Below are positions 46,494 to 57,876 of a stretch of 64,000 bases of DNA, one piece after another. Location of the stretch: the NCBI GenBank assembly GCA_020466095.1, contig CM035807.1, forward strand, positions 102,864,002 through 102,928,001, read 5' to 3'. This stretch comes from Chlorops oryzae. Taxonomy: Eukaryota > Arthropoda > Insecta > Diptera > Chloropidae. The first letter of the stretch is position 1; every line of letters begins with the position of its first letter. A program made the translations under genes and the position numbers. The notes below the pieces were generated by a model. It was not told where the DNA came from. It saw only the letters and a program-made list of their open reading frames with translations, and made no database searches.

Positions 46494-48654
46494 ATGAGTT
46501 TCTCCAGTGACGAGGTAAACTTCTTGGTTTACCGATACTTGCAAGAATCAGGTTTGTACTTGTTAACACAATCGACTGAGAAAGGAGTGGTCGTCGCCCT
46601 CTTTCTATAGAACGTACTGATTTTAATTGAATGTATTTCCCAGGTTTTTTGCATTCGGCATTTGTTTTCGGCATAGAATCACACATCTCGCAGAGTAATA
46701 TTAATGGAGCTCTCGTTCCTCCCGCTGCGCTCCTTACTATTCTGCAGAAAGGTCTCATGTACACAGAAGTGGAGTGGAGTGTTGGAGAAGATGGCGAGGT
46801 TGGAAAGCCAATTGAGGGATTGAGTCTAATTGATGCAGTTATGCCTGAAGTGAAGCCACAGAAGTTGGCTATCAAATCCGAACCTGGCAAGCCAGATAGT
46901 GGTGGTGGCAATAATGCAACGAACACTAAGTCGGAAGATAGCGCAGATGGTACTAATTCGAATGCAGCTACAACTGGCATTTCGGGTACTACTAACAATG
47001 GTACCAATGACACTGCTGTTAGCAATACTTCTACTAATGCAAGTGGCAATGTAACAGTTGGTTTAGGCAGTACAACAGTTACTTCTGGAACGGGAAACGT
47101 TAATAGTGCCACTACAGTTTCGAATACAGGTGATAATGCGACTGCGGCAGTGAAGAAACCTGACGGCTGTACAAGTAGTGGTACAAGTGCCAGCCCAGAA
47201 GAATCGGTTTCAACAACTCCAAATGGAGGCGGTGGAAATGTTGCCAGCACTGGAAATTCAAATGCTAATACAAATGCAATTGATAGTGCAAACAGTGCTG
47301 GTGCGAACGCTGGGAGCACACCAACAGGCACTTCAACGCCAACTACAAGTGTGACAACAGCAACCAGTTCCACTGGTTTCACCGGACAAAGCGGAACTTC
47401 TAGTGGCGGTGCTGGCGAAGGTCCGCAGACAGTTAGTGCCAGTGGTGCCAGCACAAGCGCTAGCACAACAACCGCTGAGCCAATGGAAATCGATCAAAAC
47501 ATTGAGATACCTGCGTCAAAAACAACTGTCTTACGTGGACACGAGAGCGAAGTTTTCATTTGCGCATGGAATCCAGATCGAGATTTGCTTGCAAGTGGTT
47601 CTGGTGATAGCACTGCACGAATTTGGGATATGTCCGATGCTATGTCAGTTCCAAATCAGCTCGTATTGCGTCATTGCATTCAGAGGGGCGGTGCGGAAGT
47701 TCCAAGCAACAAGGATGTTACATCACTGGATTGGAATGTAAGGAGTTTTTCAAATAGCAGCAGCAGGAAAAAATATTTATTTAATTTTTCTTTTAATTGT
47801 AAATTTAGTGCGATGGTACATTACTTGCGACTGGAAGCTATGATGGCTACGCGCGTATTTGGAAAACTGATGGTAGATTAGCATCCACATTGGGACAGCA
47901 TAAGGGTCCGATATTTGCATTGAAATGGAATAAGCGTGGAAATTACATTCTCTCCGCTGGTGTTGATAAGACTACAATAATTTGGGACGCCTCGACAGGT
48001 CAATGCACTCAGCAGTTCTCTTTCCACAAAGCACCAGCACTTGATGTCGACTGGCAGTCGAATGTTTCGTTCGCGTCATGTAGTACAGATCAGCGTATAC
48101 ACGTCTGTCAACTTGGCGTCGATAAGCCTATTAAAACCTTTCAGGGACATACGAATGAAGTCAATGCTATCAAATGGTGTCCACAAGGACAACTTTTAGC
48201 CTCTTGCTCAGATGATATGACTTTGAAGATTTGGTGCATGAAACGAGATAAATGCTGCCACGATTTACAGGCACATTCCAAGGAAATATATACGATCAAA
48301 TGGTCACCAACAGGACAAGGCACTGCTAATCCTAACACGAATCTTATACTCGCTTCTGCTTCATTCGATTCGACTGTTCGTTTGTGGGACGTAGAGCGTG
48401 GTGATTGCATACACACACTGACAAAGCACACGGAACCAGTCTATTCCGTAGCATTTAGTCCGGATGGAAAATACCTCGCCTCCGGAAGTTTTGATAAATG
48501 TGTACACATTTGGAGTACACAGTCTGGCCAGTTGGTCCATAGCTATAAGGGGACTGGCGGCATTTTTGAAGTATGCTGGAACTCGAAGGGCACCAAAGTG
48601 GGTGCCAGTGCATCCGACGGTAATGTGTTTGTTCTAGATCTGAGGAAATTCTGA
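46494..48654 (+). CDS. ebi: ebi / TBL1-family corepressor subunit (LisH + WD40), three exons
   Basis: Fly homologue of TBL1X/TBL1XR1: a nuclear adaptor of the SMRTER/NCoR-HDAC3 complex, also linked to ubiquitin-dependent exchange of corepressor. Exons: 46494-46551, 46644-47737, 47809-48654; phases agree, giving 665 residues. LisH domain at the start ([14 protein letters not shown] then [10 protein letters not shown], split by intron 1). An F-box-like part follows with [20 protein letters not shown] and [12 protein letters not shown]. Residues about 95-300 are a low-complexity Ser/Thr/Gly/Asn/Ala linker, much longer than in vertebrates. The WD40 propeller starts near residue 312 ([18 protein letters not shown]) and includes repeats ending in [40 protein letters not shown] and DKCVHIWS. 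A long reverse frame across the linker is only a composition effect. Convergent with RNase H2A. Confidence 0.97.
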
Positions 48655-49052
48655 TCTTCATCAGTCTCGGCATTATCCTCACCAGCGCAACAGACGCAAC
48701 AAGATAGTTTCGCGAGTTTCTAGTGTTTATTGGATGACCTAGAAGATATTGATTGGCTCTTCTAGAGTGCGAAAAATTTCAATGTGTCGAATCCAAAACA
48801 AAAAACAAAGTGCTTTGAACTCGTTTGTTTGAAAATTAATTTTATTCAATAGCATGAAATGTGTTATATAATCAGTGGACAAAACAAAAAAACAAATATA
48901 CCGTTTAAGCAAGTAATTCGAGAATAAGTTATGGTGTGCTAGTACCGTAAGACATAACGATTCAATTGGTGTAATAGGCTAAGCAAACTTAATTATTATA
49001 ATAAAAATAATACGTCTCTTTAATTGCTATGGACTCTCATTCTTACGGTTCC
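48655..49052. other. overlapping 3' regions of ebi and RNase H2A
   Basis: AATAAA-type signal for ebi at about 48999 (+); TTTTATT at about 48838 gives AATAAAA for the minus-strand gene. If both are used, the two 3'UTRs overlap by roughly 150 bp. Confidence 0.5.
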
Positions 49053-50174
49053 TTAAAAATCAACTACACTGTTCAAAAAGCGTTCCTTAAAGAATCTGCT
49101 GGGCTCGCGTTTGATTTCGCCCGTTTTTGTAGCTCCTTTGAAAAATTCAGTTAGTTTTGGTCCTGCATACTTGGGTTTATCAGAATTTGGTTCATCGAAC
49201 TCCACATCGTAAGCCTTATCTTCTAAGGCCGTTTGGGCAGTTGACCAACTGAAACGAACCATACGCGGGAACCCAAAAACCAAATCGATATTTTCGCTCA
49301 AAAATCGTTTCGTGGTCGGATCACTCGGATAACCACTTCCGAATTGAGCTGAAGTCAACTTAATACCTTCTGGGAATTTCCAAACTTTCAGAGCATGGTC
49401 GCGTGATACTTTAGCGCATATACTTGCTGCTGAAACAATGGGATAAGTGGAGTCGGCCTTTTTGGCAACCGTTATAGCAAATTGCGGAAAAATGTTCTTC
49501 AATTTATCCTGATATTTTTCGGGAGGTCCAACAGTATCAACATAGACTTCAGCAATATTAACGCCGGCATCCACAGCACGATGTATCAGTCCAATAGCTG
49601 AGTCCATGGAAACCTCATTTAACGAACATTTTGTGCGTCGATTCATGCTAGTACTTATAACATTTGGAGATATAACTTCCACAGCCCAGCCAATAGATGA
49701 TCGTGCCTTTTCGGATGTGTTCATCTCCTCAAAGATCTTTTCACGCTTCTCCTCCGTCAATTGCTTCGAATCAGCACAGCCGAGTTCCACTAATATCTCC
49801 TTCTTTTCCAAAGGACAGAAAGCAATGCCGTATACCATTGGACCGAGAACGGGCCCTCGACCTATAAGATAACATTTATCATTATGTTTTCAGTATAGAT
49901 AGTATAGATAGTATCTACCGGCCTCGTCAACACCCAGCATGCAAGGTTCGGTTCTGCATATATCTGGAACTTCTTGGAAATAACAAAAGTTTTGCGAATT
50001 ATCCTTTGACCCAATATACCGACCAAGTGATTGTAGGTCTTGAATTTTTTCGTTATCTTCGTTTTCCTCCTTAACATCTTCCTCTTTTATAGAAATTTCT
50101 TCTTTTTTTATTTCAACTCTTTCCGACTCTATCTCCATTTTTTCAAATGCGGGATCTGTGTTTTCCTCCTTCAT
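49053..50174 (-). CDS. RNASEH2A: ribonuclease H2 catalytic subunit A, two exons
   Basis: Catalytic subunit of the nuclear type 2 RNase H, which cuts RNA in RNA/DNA hybrids and removes single ribonucleotides from DNA. Exon 1 50174-49919, exon 2 49861-49053; phase 1 junction, 354 residues. The upstream in-frame GTG at 50183 is not a start: an in-frame TGA lies above it, and ATG 50174 is the first Met. Residues 10-45 are a very acidic/lysine-rich tail ([12 protein letters not shown]). Catalytic core: [17 protein letters not shown] with D83 and E84 (split by the intron), [28 protein letters not shown] with the third Asp, and [18 protein letters not shown]. All key residues are present. The C-terminus carries PKLTEFFKG and [10 protein letters not shown], the former a plausible PCNA-interacting type motif. 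Confidence 0.96.
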
Positions 50175-50749
50175 ATCTTCCACTTGTATCGACGTATGTT
50201 TTCTTGTGTTTATTCACTTTTCGTAATCTACTTCCATCTTAAGCTTTTGATTATTGGACTTTTGTCCCGCAAAATAACAAAAGTTTTGCAATACTGTCAG
50301 ACCAATATACTTGACCATTTTAGGCTGAATTTATTCGAATGCCGTTTATTGACTGGTAAGAACGTCTCTTTATAGAAATACTTCTGTGATGTGTTTTATT
50401 TCTTAATTACACAGTTTTATGGCAATCGTCTGTGTTTTGCCCTTATGATTCATTATGACATATCTCTTTATTTAACTTTTTCGTGAATTATTCCATTTTA
50501 TGACTTTTGTTTATTTTGCACCCCAAAAAATTTGGATTTTTCAAGCTGTCAAAATTTGACTTTATTAACCCTTTACTGCATTCAATGGTAAGAAAAGCCT
50601 AGTAAAATTTCTTTTTATCAAGGCTTTAAATTTTAATTAAATGATTTATGAGATTTTTCATTCAAAAGTACCTATGTATGGCATGAGTCCATTTTTATTT
50701 TTTTAATTTTTTGTCAGAAACCATATATGGCCATTTCTAGACATTCGGA
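50175..50749. other. RNase H2A upstream region
   Basis: No exon recognised. A solo TTAACCCTTTACTGCATTC at about 50576 is an end of the TTAA-unit family. Confidence 0.45.
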
Positions 50750-51151
50750 CAGGGTTCGGATTATGCTCCGATCGGAGTAGATCTACTCCGTTTTTTTTAA
50801 ATTTTGAAATCTACTCCGCCACTACCCTTTACCTGAAATCTACTCCGATTTTTTCACTTCACCAAACTCAAAATAATTTTGTCTATGTCGCGATTTAGAT
50901 GTAATGAGAACGAGTTTTTTTTCCATACAGATATCTCTGTATCTAAATCTTGACTAATGGAGATAAAAAATGTAAGTATGTAATATGTAAATGTAAGTTA
51001 TAAATGTTTGCTTCAAATAAATTTTTAACTTTTTTTTTTTTTTTTTTTTGTGCGAAAATGAGAAATTCCAATTTACTACCCAAAATTTAATTTCTACTCC
51101 GATTTTTGCGGTCTTCTACTACGAAATGGGATTTCCGTAGTCCGAACACTG
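50750..51151. mobile_element. hAT-type MITE (402 bp)
   Basis: Inverted ends CAGGGTTCGGATTA and TAGTCCGAACACTG (12 of 14 bp). The exact 8 bp repeat CATTCGGA flanks it at 50742-50749 and 51152-51159. Inside, ATCTACTCCG recurs several times near both ends, probable subterminal repeats. No transposase. Lies between RNase H2A and GTPBP10. Confidence 0.88.
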
Positions 51152-51159
51152 CATTCGGA

Positions 51160-51477
51160 TCTGCAAGGAATGAGCATGAGCGTACGAAGGTGTATTAAAA
51201 GTTTAATATTTATCAAAATCATTCTTTGCAGATCCAATGGATATTTTTCAAATGATTTTGACACTCAAGTTGCCATCACGATACACCAGGCTTGCATTTT
51301 AGACGACACGGAATTGTTTTACAAAAAGGTTGATGTATTTTTTCTTCATCTTAATGTTAACAAATTTCAAATTATTAATAAATAACAGTAAATTCTATTC
51401 TCCTAGCAATTTTATATCATAGTTTGCCATTAATGTACGCACAACACGCAGAGACGCATTCACATCTACGAGAACAC
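51160..51477. other. GTPBP10 3' region
   Basis: A short frame at 51170-51385 (+) lacks support. Nothing else recognised. Confidence 0.4.
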
Positions 51478-53001
51478 TCACGTTATTTTCGGTCCTCTTT
51501 CACCAACACGCAATCGTAGGTTTCTCCGTAAATTATCTTGCCTTTCATCCAATTCCATTGAGGCCTCCTCGTCAAGTACCTCTCGGATTTCTTTTTTTAC
51601 TTGATCTATCCGTGTGTTCGTCTTGGCGGAAATCGGAATGATGCGTCTCAAGTTAAGCAATTTTTTAGGTCTTAAATCATTGGGACATGATTCTAGTCCA
51701 TATTCCATATGTTGCAGTGCTGGTAAATGCGATACGAATAGTTTCATTGCACCATGATCATCCATTTTATTAATGATCAATATACACGGCTTATCCAACA
51801 GACTTGGATTGTATAGCTCGATTTCCTTATTGAGAGCATACAGAGTCTCCATGCAATTGCGTTTTGGGAACATTGGACTTAGTTGAAAGCCATTTATGTC
51901 CACAACAAAGAGTAAAAGACGTGTACGTTCAATGTGTTTAAGAAATTTATGACCCAATCCTTTATTGGCATGCGCCCCTTCAATTAAACCGGGAAGATCG
52001 GCTATTGTTATTGTGCGTAAATCGTGATAGTCAACGGCACCCAATTGCGGACGCAAGGTGGTAACTGCAAGAATCATATATCAAATCATTCTTCAAATTA
52101 TATAAAATCATAGTATTGATCTAAGGAAATCATCTCACATGGATAAGAAGCGATTCGTGGTTTCGCTCGCGAAATGGCTGATAGGAATGTACTCTTCCCA
52201 GCATTAGGAAAACCGACGAGACCAACATCAGCTATTAATTTCAAATCCAATTTGACTGTTCTATGCTCGCCAGGTTGCCCTACAAAATTTGTTCCAGAAC
52301 AGCCACCCATTCCGCCGGCAGCAGCGAGACAGACCGCATCCTCCTTGTTCAAGTCCCCAATTATTTTTTCATTTTCATCTAACACTTGCACGCCCACGGG
52401 CACTTCCACGCGTTCATCCTTCCCACGGCGACCTAGCAAGCGTAATTTACTACTATCCTCGCCAAAGGATGCCAATATTCGTTTTGAACGAAACTTTTGC
52501 TCGACAATCGATAGATCTATGTTTTCTTTGGCAACAAAATAAACACAGCCACCTTGGCCACCGATACCTCCATACTTTGGTACTCCATTCCCACCATGTC
52601 CACCTTGCACGGTTAAGCGCAAGCTATCCATAAACGCGCCGCGAAGATGCGCTCGAATTGGCTGCAATGATAACGCTATTAGTGCTATGGTTTATCATTT
52701 ATCAAGCAAAAACCGCTTAAGACGAGCATTAATTTTTTCATCATGAAGTGCTTTTTTTCCATTCATGAAGTGCATTTTATTCCACTTCATGAAGGCCGCC
52801 ATATTTCAGAGGAGAAGAGCGAAAGAAGGCCCAGGAAATCACACAATTACATTCTCTTTTTCTCGGAAAAGTCCGATAGTAAACATTTTTGGTTTAATTC
52901 GACTTACGTGGTTTTTGCAACATCGCCAAAGACATTACATTTATTCATGTATTACTAACCTTCTTAATGTTCTGTAAGAGAATTTGAAACGCTTGCACCA
53001 T
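51478..53001 (-). CDS. GTPBP10: GTPBP10-type Obg GTPase (mitochondrial ribosome assembly), three exons
   Basis: Obg-family GTPase; the vertebrate homologue acts in maturation of the mitochondrial large ribosomal subunit. Exons: 53001-52960, 52661-52139, 52064-51478; phases 0 and 1 agree, giving 383 residues (human about 387). The short first exon ([14 protein letters not shown]) is basic and amphipathic, fitting a mitochondrial targeting peptide. Obg fold with glycine loops ([29 protein letters not shown]). G domain: G1 GFPNAGKST at 164-172; switch [13 protein letters not shown] formed only after splicing; G3 [10 protein letters not shown] then [15 protein letters not shown]4 NKMD; G5 SAKT. 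All GTPase motifs intact. Head-to-head with DUS3L, 512 bp between start codons. Confidence 0.95.
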
Positions 53002-53513
53002 TGTAGCATAACATTTAATTTATGATAAGCAAATTTTGTATAAAATCGGATTTTTTTAAAGAAATTAATTTACTATTTTATGTTTTCCGTAAAAACATAT
53101 GATTTTTAATTATACCAGCTGAATTGTCGACATTCAAGGATAGCCAACTGTTTTAAATTTCGAAAATTGTATGTGGTGGAAGTATAACATGACTGGAAGA
53201 TTTTTTTATGACAGTGCCTCGGCAAGATTTATAGAAAATAAGGTCCGTTATGTTGTTCAAAAAAAATCAGTTGTTAATGTGACGTCATAGGCTGCCCTTG
53301 CAGGTTTGCCTACCCCGCTTACATCTCTACACCCCATCCAACAAACTCGACACGCCAGTGATTAAACGCCTCGTCTATAATAGCTCTATGGCTTTTGTTG
53401 CATGGCAGCCCTGTTTTTTTGCACGTGTTCATACGTCAAAGTCTTTTTTGTTTACAAATTATTTCCGAACACCGGCACATAAAAGAGTGAAGGATTACAA
53501 GAAGAAACCCAAA
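53002..53513. promoter_or_regulatory. shared bidirectional promoter region of GTPBP10 and DUS3L
   Basis: 512 bp between two diverging start codons. Contains a palindromic CRE/ATF-type site TGACGTCA at 53280-53287. No TATA box obvious for either gene. Divergent promoter is inferred from layout; the site is seen. Confidence 0.55.
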
Positions 53514-55608
53514 ATGGAGGCGGGGATTTGTTATATTAAAGAAAAGTAAGTTTGAATTATGTAGAAACACCGAAAAACATACATACGAACGCTCTTAATT
53601 CCCAGATATCGATTAAATGATAAATCAGATAATTCGATTGCTCAGAGTAACAAGAGGAAGTCAAATGAAAGTGATGATGCAATTCCAGATTCGAAATGTA
53701 TGGCTGGAGATGAAGATCAAAACGGTAATGGCAATTCCTCAAATTCTCAAAAAGACCACAAAAAGGAACGCAAACGAGGACAAAACAAAGTAAGATATTC
53801 ACAAATTATAAATAAATGCTAAAAATGTATACTTATAAATGTATATATATATATAGAAGCGACCCATATACAAAGAGGATCGGACACTCCACCTTTGCAA
53901 CTCGTTGATAAATGGTCCAAAAGAAGATGCCAAGTGCAGTGTTCCCAATTGTCGATACGTACATGATTTGTCTGAGTATTTAGCGAATAAGGACGAAGAT
54001 TTCGGCGATTGTCCGGTTTTCAAAGTTAAAGGATTTTGCCCGCGCGGTGTCACTTGTCGTTTTGCTAAATCCCATTTGGATGAAAATGGATGCAATATCA
54101 AAGGAGAAAACTATGACGAATCGAAGCAAAATACAACGGCCAATGGTATATCGTCGGGTAAGTTAATCTTCTAAATCAATTGCATTTTAAATAGAATAAT
54201 TTCACCATCTTAGAGCTTCAAGTTCGTTTGCGTAAACGTGAATACGATTTTAAACGTTCAAAAGAAATAATTGCACATTTCGATAAATTGCGGGAAGCCC
54301 GTAAAAAGCAAGAAACTTTGGGCAAAAACACCGAATGCAGAACTGAACCTTTAAAGCCAATTGGTGCAGCTATAGACGACACAGAAACAGCTGGACGAGA
54401 TGCTAAGGAAAAGCCTCCAATAGATTTTTCCAATAGACTTATTCTCTCACCACTGACGACACTTGGAAACTTGCCATTCCGACGTATATGTAAAGAATAT
54501 GGTGCTGAAATAACGTGCGGAGAAATGGCTTGCTTGTGTCCCGCTATTAAAGGGTCTGACGCAAGAATGGGCACTAACGAAAAGACATGAATCAGAAGAT
54601 ATTTTTGGAGTGCAAATTTGTGGAAACAATCCGAATACGATAACACAGACAGCGCAACTAGTTCAAGAAACCGCTTCTGTTGATTTCATCGATTTGAATA
54701 TTGGTTGTCCTATAGACTTGATTTACCAACAAGGTGGTGGAAGCGCTTTGATGAGACGCACAAATATTTTAGAGCTAGTTGTGCGTGCTTGCTCATCATT
54801 GAACAAAAATATACCATTTACTGTTAAAATGCGTACCGGCGTGTATGCGGATAAGAGCGTTGCTCACGAACTGTTGCCTCTGGTAGAAGAATGGGGTGCT
54901 GGCGCAGTTACGGTTGGATAACTTACTGATTTAAAAAAAAAAATGTTCATTTATAATAATGTAGTCGAATTCTTTACAGTTACATGGACGTTCACGAGAG
55001 CAACGTTACACAAAAACAGCCAATTGGGCGTATATTGAAGAGTGCGCCTCAAAAGTGAAACGAATTCCTGTGATCGGTAATGGCGATATTCTAAACTATG
55101 AAGATTATAATGAACGCAAGGTAAGAAGTTAAGCACTAAAATTTCATTTCTCAATCTATAATTTTGAAAATTCCATTGACAGTTATTGGCGCCACATGTT
55201 TCTTCGATCATGATTGGTCGCGGAGCATTAATTAAACCATGGATATTTGAAGAGATCAAAACGCAAAAACATTTAGATCCTACATCGACGCAACGATTTG
55301 AAATGTTGCGTAGATATGTCAACTATGGACTCGAACATTGGGGCTCCGATACGAAAGGTGTTGAGAATACACGTCGTTTTCTTTTAGAATGGCAATCTTT
55401 TCTTTATCGTTATATTCCATTTGATTTGCTGGAGAAACCACCACAGAAAATTAATGAACGACCACAAAAATACCGAGGTCGTGATGAAATGGAAACTCTC
55501 ATGAGTTCCCCCAACTCAACGGACTGGGTTAAATTGAGTGAGATGCTTTTAGGAAGAGTACCTGATGGTTTCACCTTTGTACCTAAGCATAAAGCAAACG
55601 CCTATTAA
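53514..55608 (+). CDS. DUS3L: tRNA-dihydrouridine(47) synthase DUS3L, six exons, with one frameshift
   Basis: FMN-dependent enzyme reducing uridine 47 of tRNA to dihydrouridine. Exons: 53514-53545, 53606-53789, 53857-54157, 54214-54912, 54980-55120, 55183-55608. Two CCCH zinc fingers in exon 3 (CNSLINGPKEDAKC with CRYVHD; CPVFKVKGFC with CRFAKSH). TIM barrel from LSPLTTLGNLPFRRICKEYG; catalytic Cys about residue 337 in NIGCPIDL; KMRTG; LHGRSREQRYTK; GNGDI; IMIGRGAL. C-terminus INERPQKYRGRDEMETLM and PKHKANAY fits the family end. Exon 4 is 699 nt where phase requires 698: one extra base in the GGG at 54552-54554. Without it the frame reads GLTQEWALTKRHESEDIFG, as in homologues. Corrected length 593 residues. 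AATAAA at 55661. A minus-strand frame at 54951-55322 is a shadow. Confidence 0.95.
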
Positions 55609-55854
55609 AAAGCTTAAATCAAGATATAATGTTTTTTCACAATCGTTTGCATCTTTGTGAAATAAACAAAATACATACATACATAAAAGAAGATATATCA
55701 GCGAGCAATAACCCGCGTTCAACCATACGATGCGATAACTCAATATAATACAATACATATTTTTATTCACAAATGAGAGTATACTCTAAAAAGAAGGGTT
55801 GAAAATTAAAAGCTTCACAATTTGAAAATTTTGAAAGGCACAAGAAAAAACGTA
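55609..55854. other. convergent 3' ends of DUS3L and FBP
   Basis: Only 246 bp separate the stop codons. AATAAA for DUS3L at 55661-55666; AATAAAA on the minus strand for FBP at about 55761-55767. The predicted 3' ends overlap by up to ~100 bp. Confidence 0.6.
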
Positions 55855-56931
55855 TTACGCTAAGTAAGAAAGAACCTCTTCGACGTCTCTCTTCGACCCC
55901 AAATATATTGGACTTCGCTCATGAATTTTTCGAGGTTGAATATCAAGGATGTTTATTTTTCCGTTGCTAGCTAAACCCCCAGCCTGGGTCATAACATAAG
56001 CCATTGGATTGCATTCGTAGAGTAAACGTAGCTTGCCATTTGGTGAAGATTTAGTTGCGGGATATATAAAAATTCCACCATATTTAATCGTACGGTGCAC
56101 ATCAGCAACCATAGATCCAACATAACGTGCACCATACGGTTTACCCTTGGCGGGATCCTTTTTCGCGGCAATATAATTGAAAACTCCTGCCTCCCAGTCA
56201 GCAGCGTAGCCTTCATTGATTGAATAGATTTTACCCTGTTCCGGAACACACATATTGGGGTCCGTTAATATAAATTCGCCTATAGCAGGATCGTATGTAA
56301 AGCCATTCACACCCGATCCCAATCCTAGAACCACAGCAGTCGCTGACCCATAAAGGGCGTAACCAGCAGCCACAATTTTATTTCCAGGCTGCAGGGCATC
56401 ATCGACAGACGGCAACAAATCGTGAGTCTTTCGATAAATGGCAAAAATTGAGCCAATCGAAACAAGGCAGTCTATATTGGACGAACCATCTAATGGATCA
56501 AAGCAAACAATATATTTACCCTGAAAATGGAATAAAAAAAGGTAAGCGTACTATATTCATTCAAATGTATCGGGGGTCCTCCACATATTTACCTGACGTT
56601 CCGTCTCCACTTCGATGACATTTTCGTTCTCCTCGGAAACTAATAAGCAAGTTGTATACGATGATTTTAGCATATTGATGAATAATTCGTTAGATAGAAC
56701 ATCTAGTTTTTTGACCTCTTCACCCTGAACATTGGTATCCCCAGCGATTCCATGTAATTTAGCAATACCAGCTTTTCTCACTGCCGATGCAATGGCTTTT
56801 ATTGCAGTCTGTATGCAATTGAGCAATTGCGATAGATCACCCGTGGCGTCTTTGAATTTCCTTTGTTCCTGCAGCACGAAACGTGTTAATGTCATCGCAT
56901 TGGAGTCAAAAGCGGGTCCTTTCTCTGACAT
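55855..56931 (-). CDS. fbp: fructose-1,6-bisphosphatase, two exons
   Basis: Cytosolic Mg-dependent gluconeogenic phosphatase converting fructose 1,6-bisphosphate to fructose 6-phosphate. Exon 1 56931-56593, exon 2 56520-55855; phase 0; 334 residues, the standard length. N-terminal regulatory region has [20 protein letters not shown] and [17 protein letters not shown]. Metal and substrate residues are in place: SEENEN (E100, E101), [11 protein letters not shown] (D121, D124), [30 protein letters not shown], and the sugar-phosphate site [23 protein letters not shown]. The end is [13 protein letters not shown]. No disabling change. Convergent with DUS3L. Confidence 0.97.
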
Positions 56932-57512
56932 AATTTCTATTCATCGGGAATATGAAAAACAGATTTTTTTTTTTATTTTCCAAAATCAATTTCACAGAAA
57001 ATTGGGCGTAAAAGAGAAAGACATGCATTTTTAGTCCGTAGTTTACTATCGAAATCCTGAAGGCATTTTTAATTGAAATTAGCAAAAGCACTAAAGTGGT
57101 TATCGATGCAGGATAGGAATTATTCAAACGAAAGAATTCTATTGAAGCTTGCATTGTTTTAATTCTTCATTTTTGCATGTGAAAAGCCTCGTTTTCAAAT
57201 GGATGTTTTGATTGAATGAATTTTCTAATCTTTAGGCAGGCATGCGTAGAGTTAATAAAAATTTGAAAAATTTTGATGGATAGATTCCTTTCCGAAAATT
57301 TTAATAAATTTCAAAATCAAATTAATTTCCATGCTAGATTAATTTTTCGAGAAAAAGGTCAATTGTTGCAGTTTAAGCGAACACAATCGAAGAACTTACT
57401 CTGGGCTGATGAAGCCATTTCTTACAATTTCGAATAGCTAAAAATTTCACAAATATTAAATACCGCTTTAAAGTCACATTTAATTTTTGTCGTACTTTTA
57501 AAGTCTGTTATA
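56932..57512. other. FBP upstream region
   Basis: No exon recognised; should contain the FBP promoter and 5'UTR. Poly(T) run at 56964-56974. Confidence 0.45.
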
Positions 57513-57514
57513 TA

Positions 57515-57860
57515 CAGGGTGTCCCGGGAAAAAGTGTACAAAATGGAACCCTCGATAGGTCGATGCAATACGAGTAGTTTTTGCTTCTACAGCAACTGCC
57601 TAGGAGGTACCGTTTACGAGCTGTAGCGCTTCAAAAAAGGTCTGCTTTTGTATGGAATTTTGAATATAACTTCATTTTGAACGAAAAAAATTTTTTTAAA
57701 TGAAGTTATACTCAAAATTCCATACAAAAACAGACATTTTTTGAAGCGCTACAGCTCTTAAACGGTACCTCCTAGGCAGTTGCTGTAGAAGCAAAAACTA
57801 CTCGTATTGCATCGACCTATCGAGGGTTCCATTTTGTACACTTTTTCCCGGGACACCCTG
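57515..57860. mobile_element. near-perfect palindromic mariner-like MITE (346 bp)
   Basis: Ends CAGGGTGTCCCGGGAAAAAG and its inverse CTTTTTCCCGGGACACCCTG, flanked by TA on each side. The two halves pair over almost the whole length: CCTCGATAGGTCGATGCAATA, CTGCCTAGGAGGTACCG and AATGAAGTTATACTC-like words all recur inverted. Differences between halves are few, so it is young or under gene conversion. CAGGGTGTCC ends are common in mariner-type MITEs. Confidence 0.88.
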
Positions 57861-57876
57861 TATATACCTTTATATA

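Noticed and set aside
46489..47466. 325-residue minus-strand frame across ebi
   Set aside because: It is the reverse of the low-complexity Ser/Thr/Gly linker of ebi; its Val/Leu/Ala/Pro content follows from that composition, and it has no splice or promoter context.
54951..55322. 123-residue minus-strand frame
   Set aside because: Lies antisense to DUS3L exons 5-6 and crosses an intron; a shadow frame.
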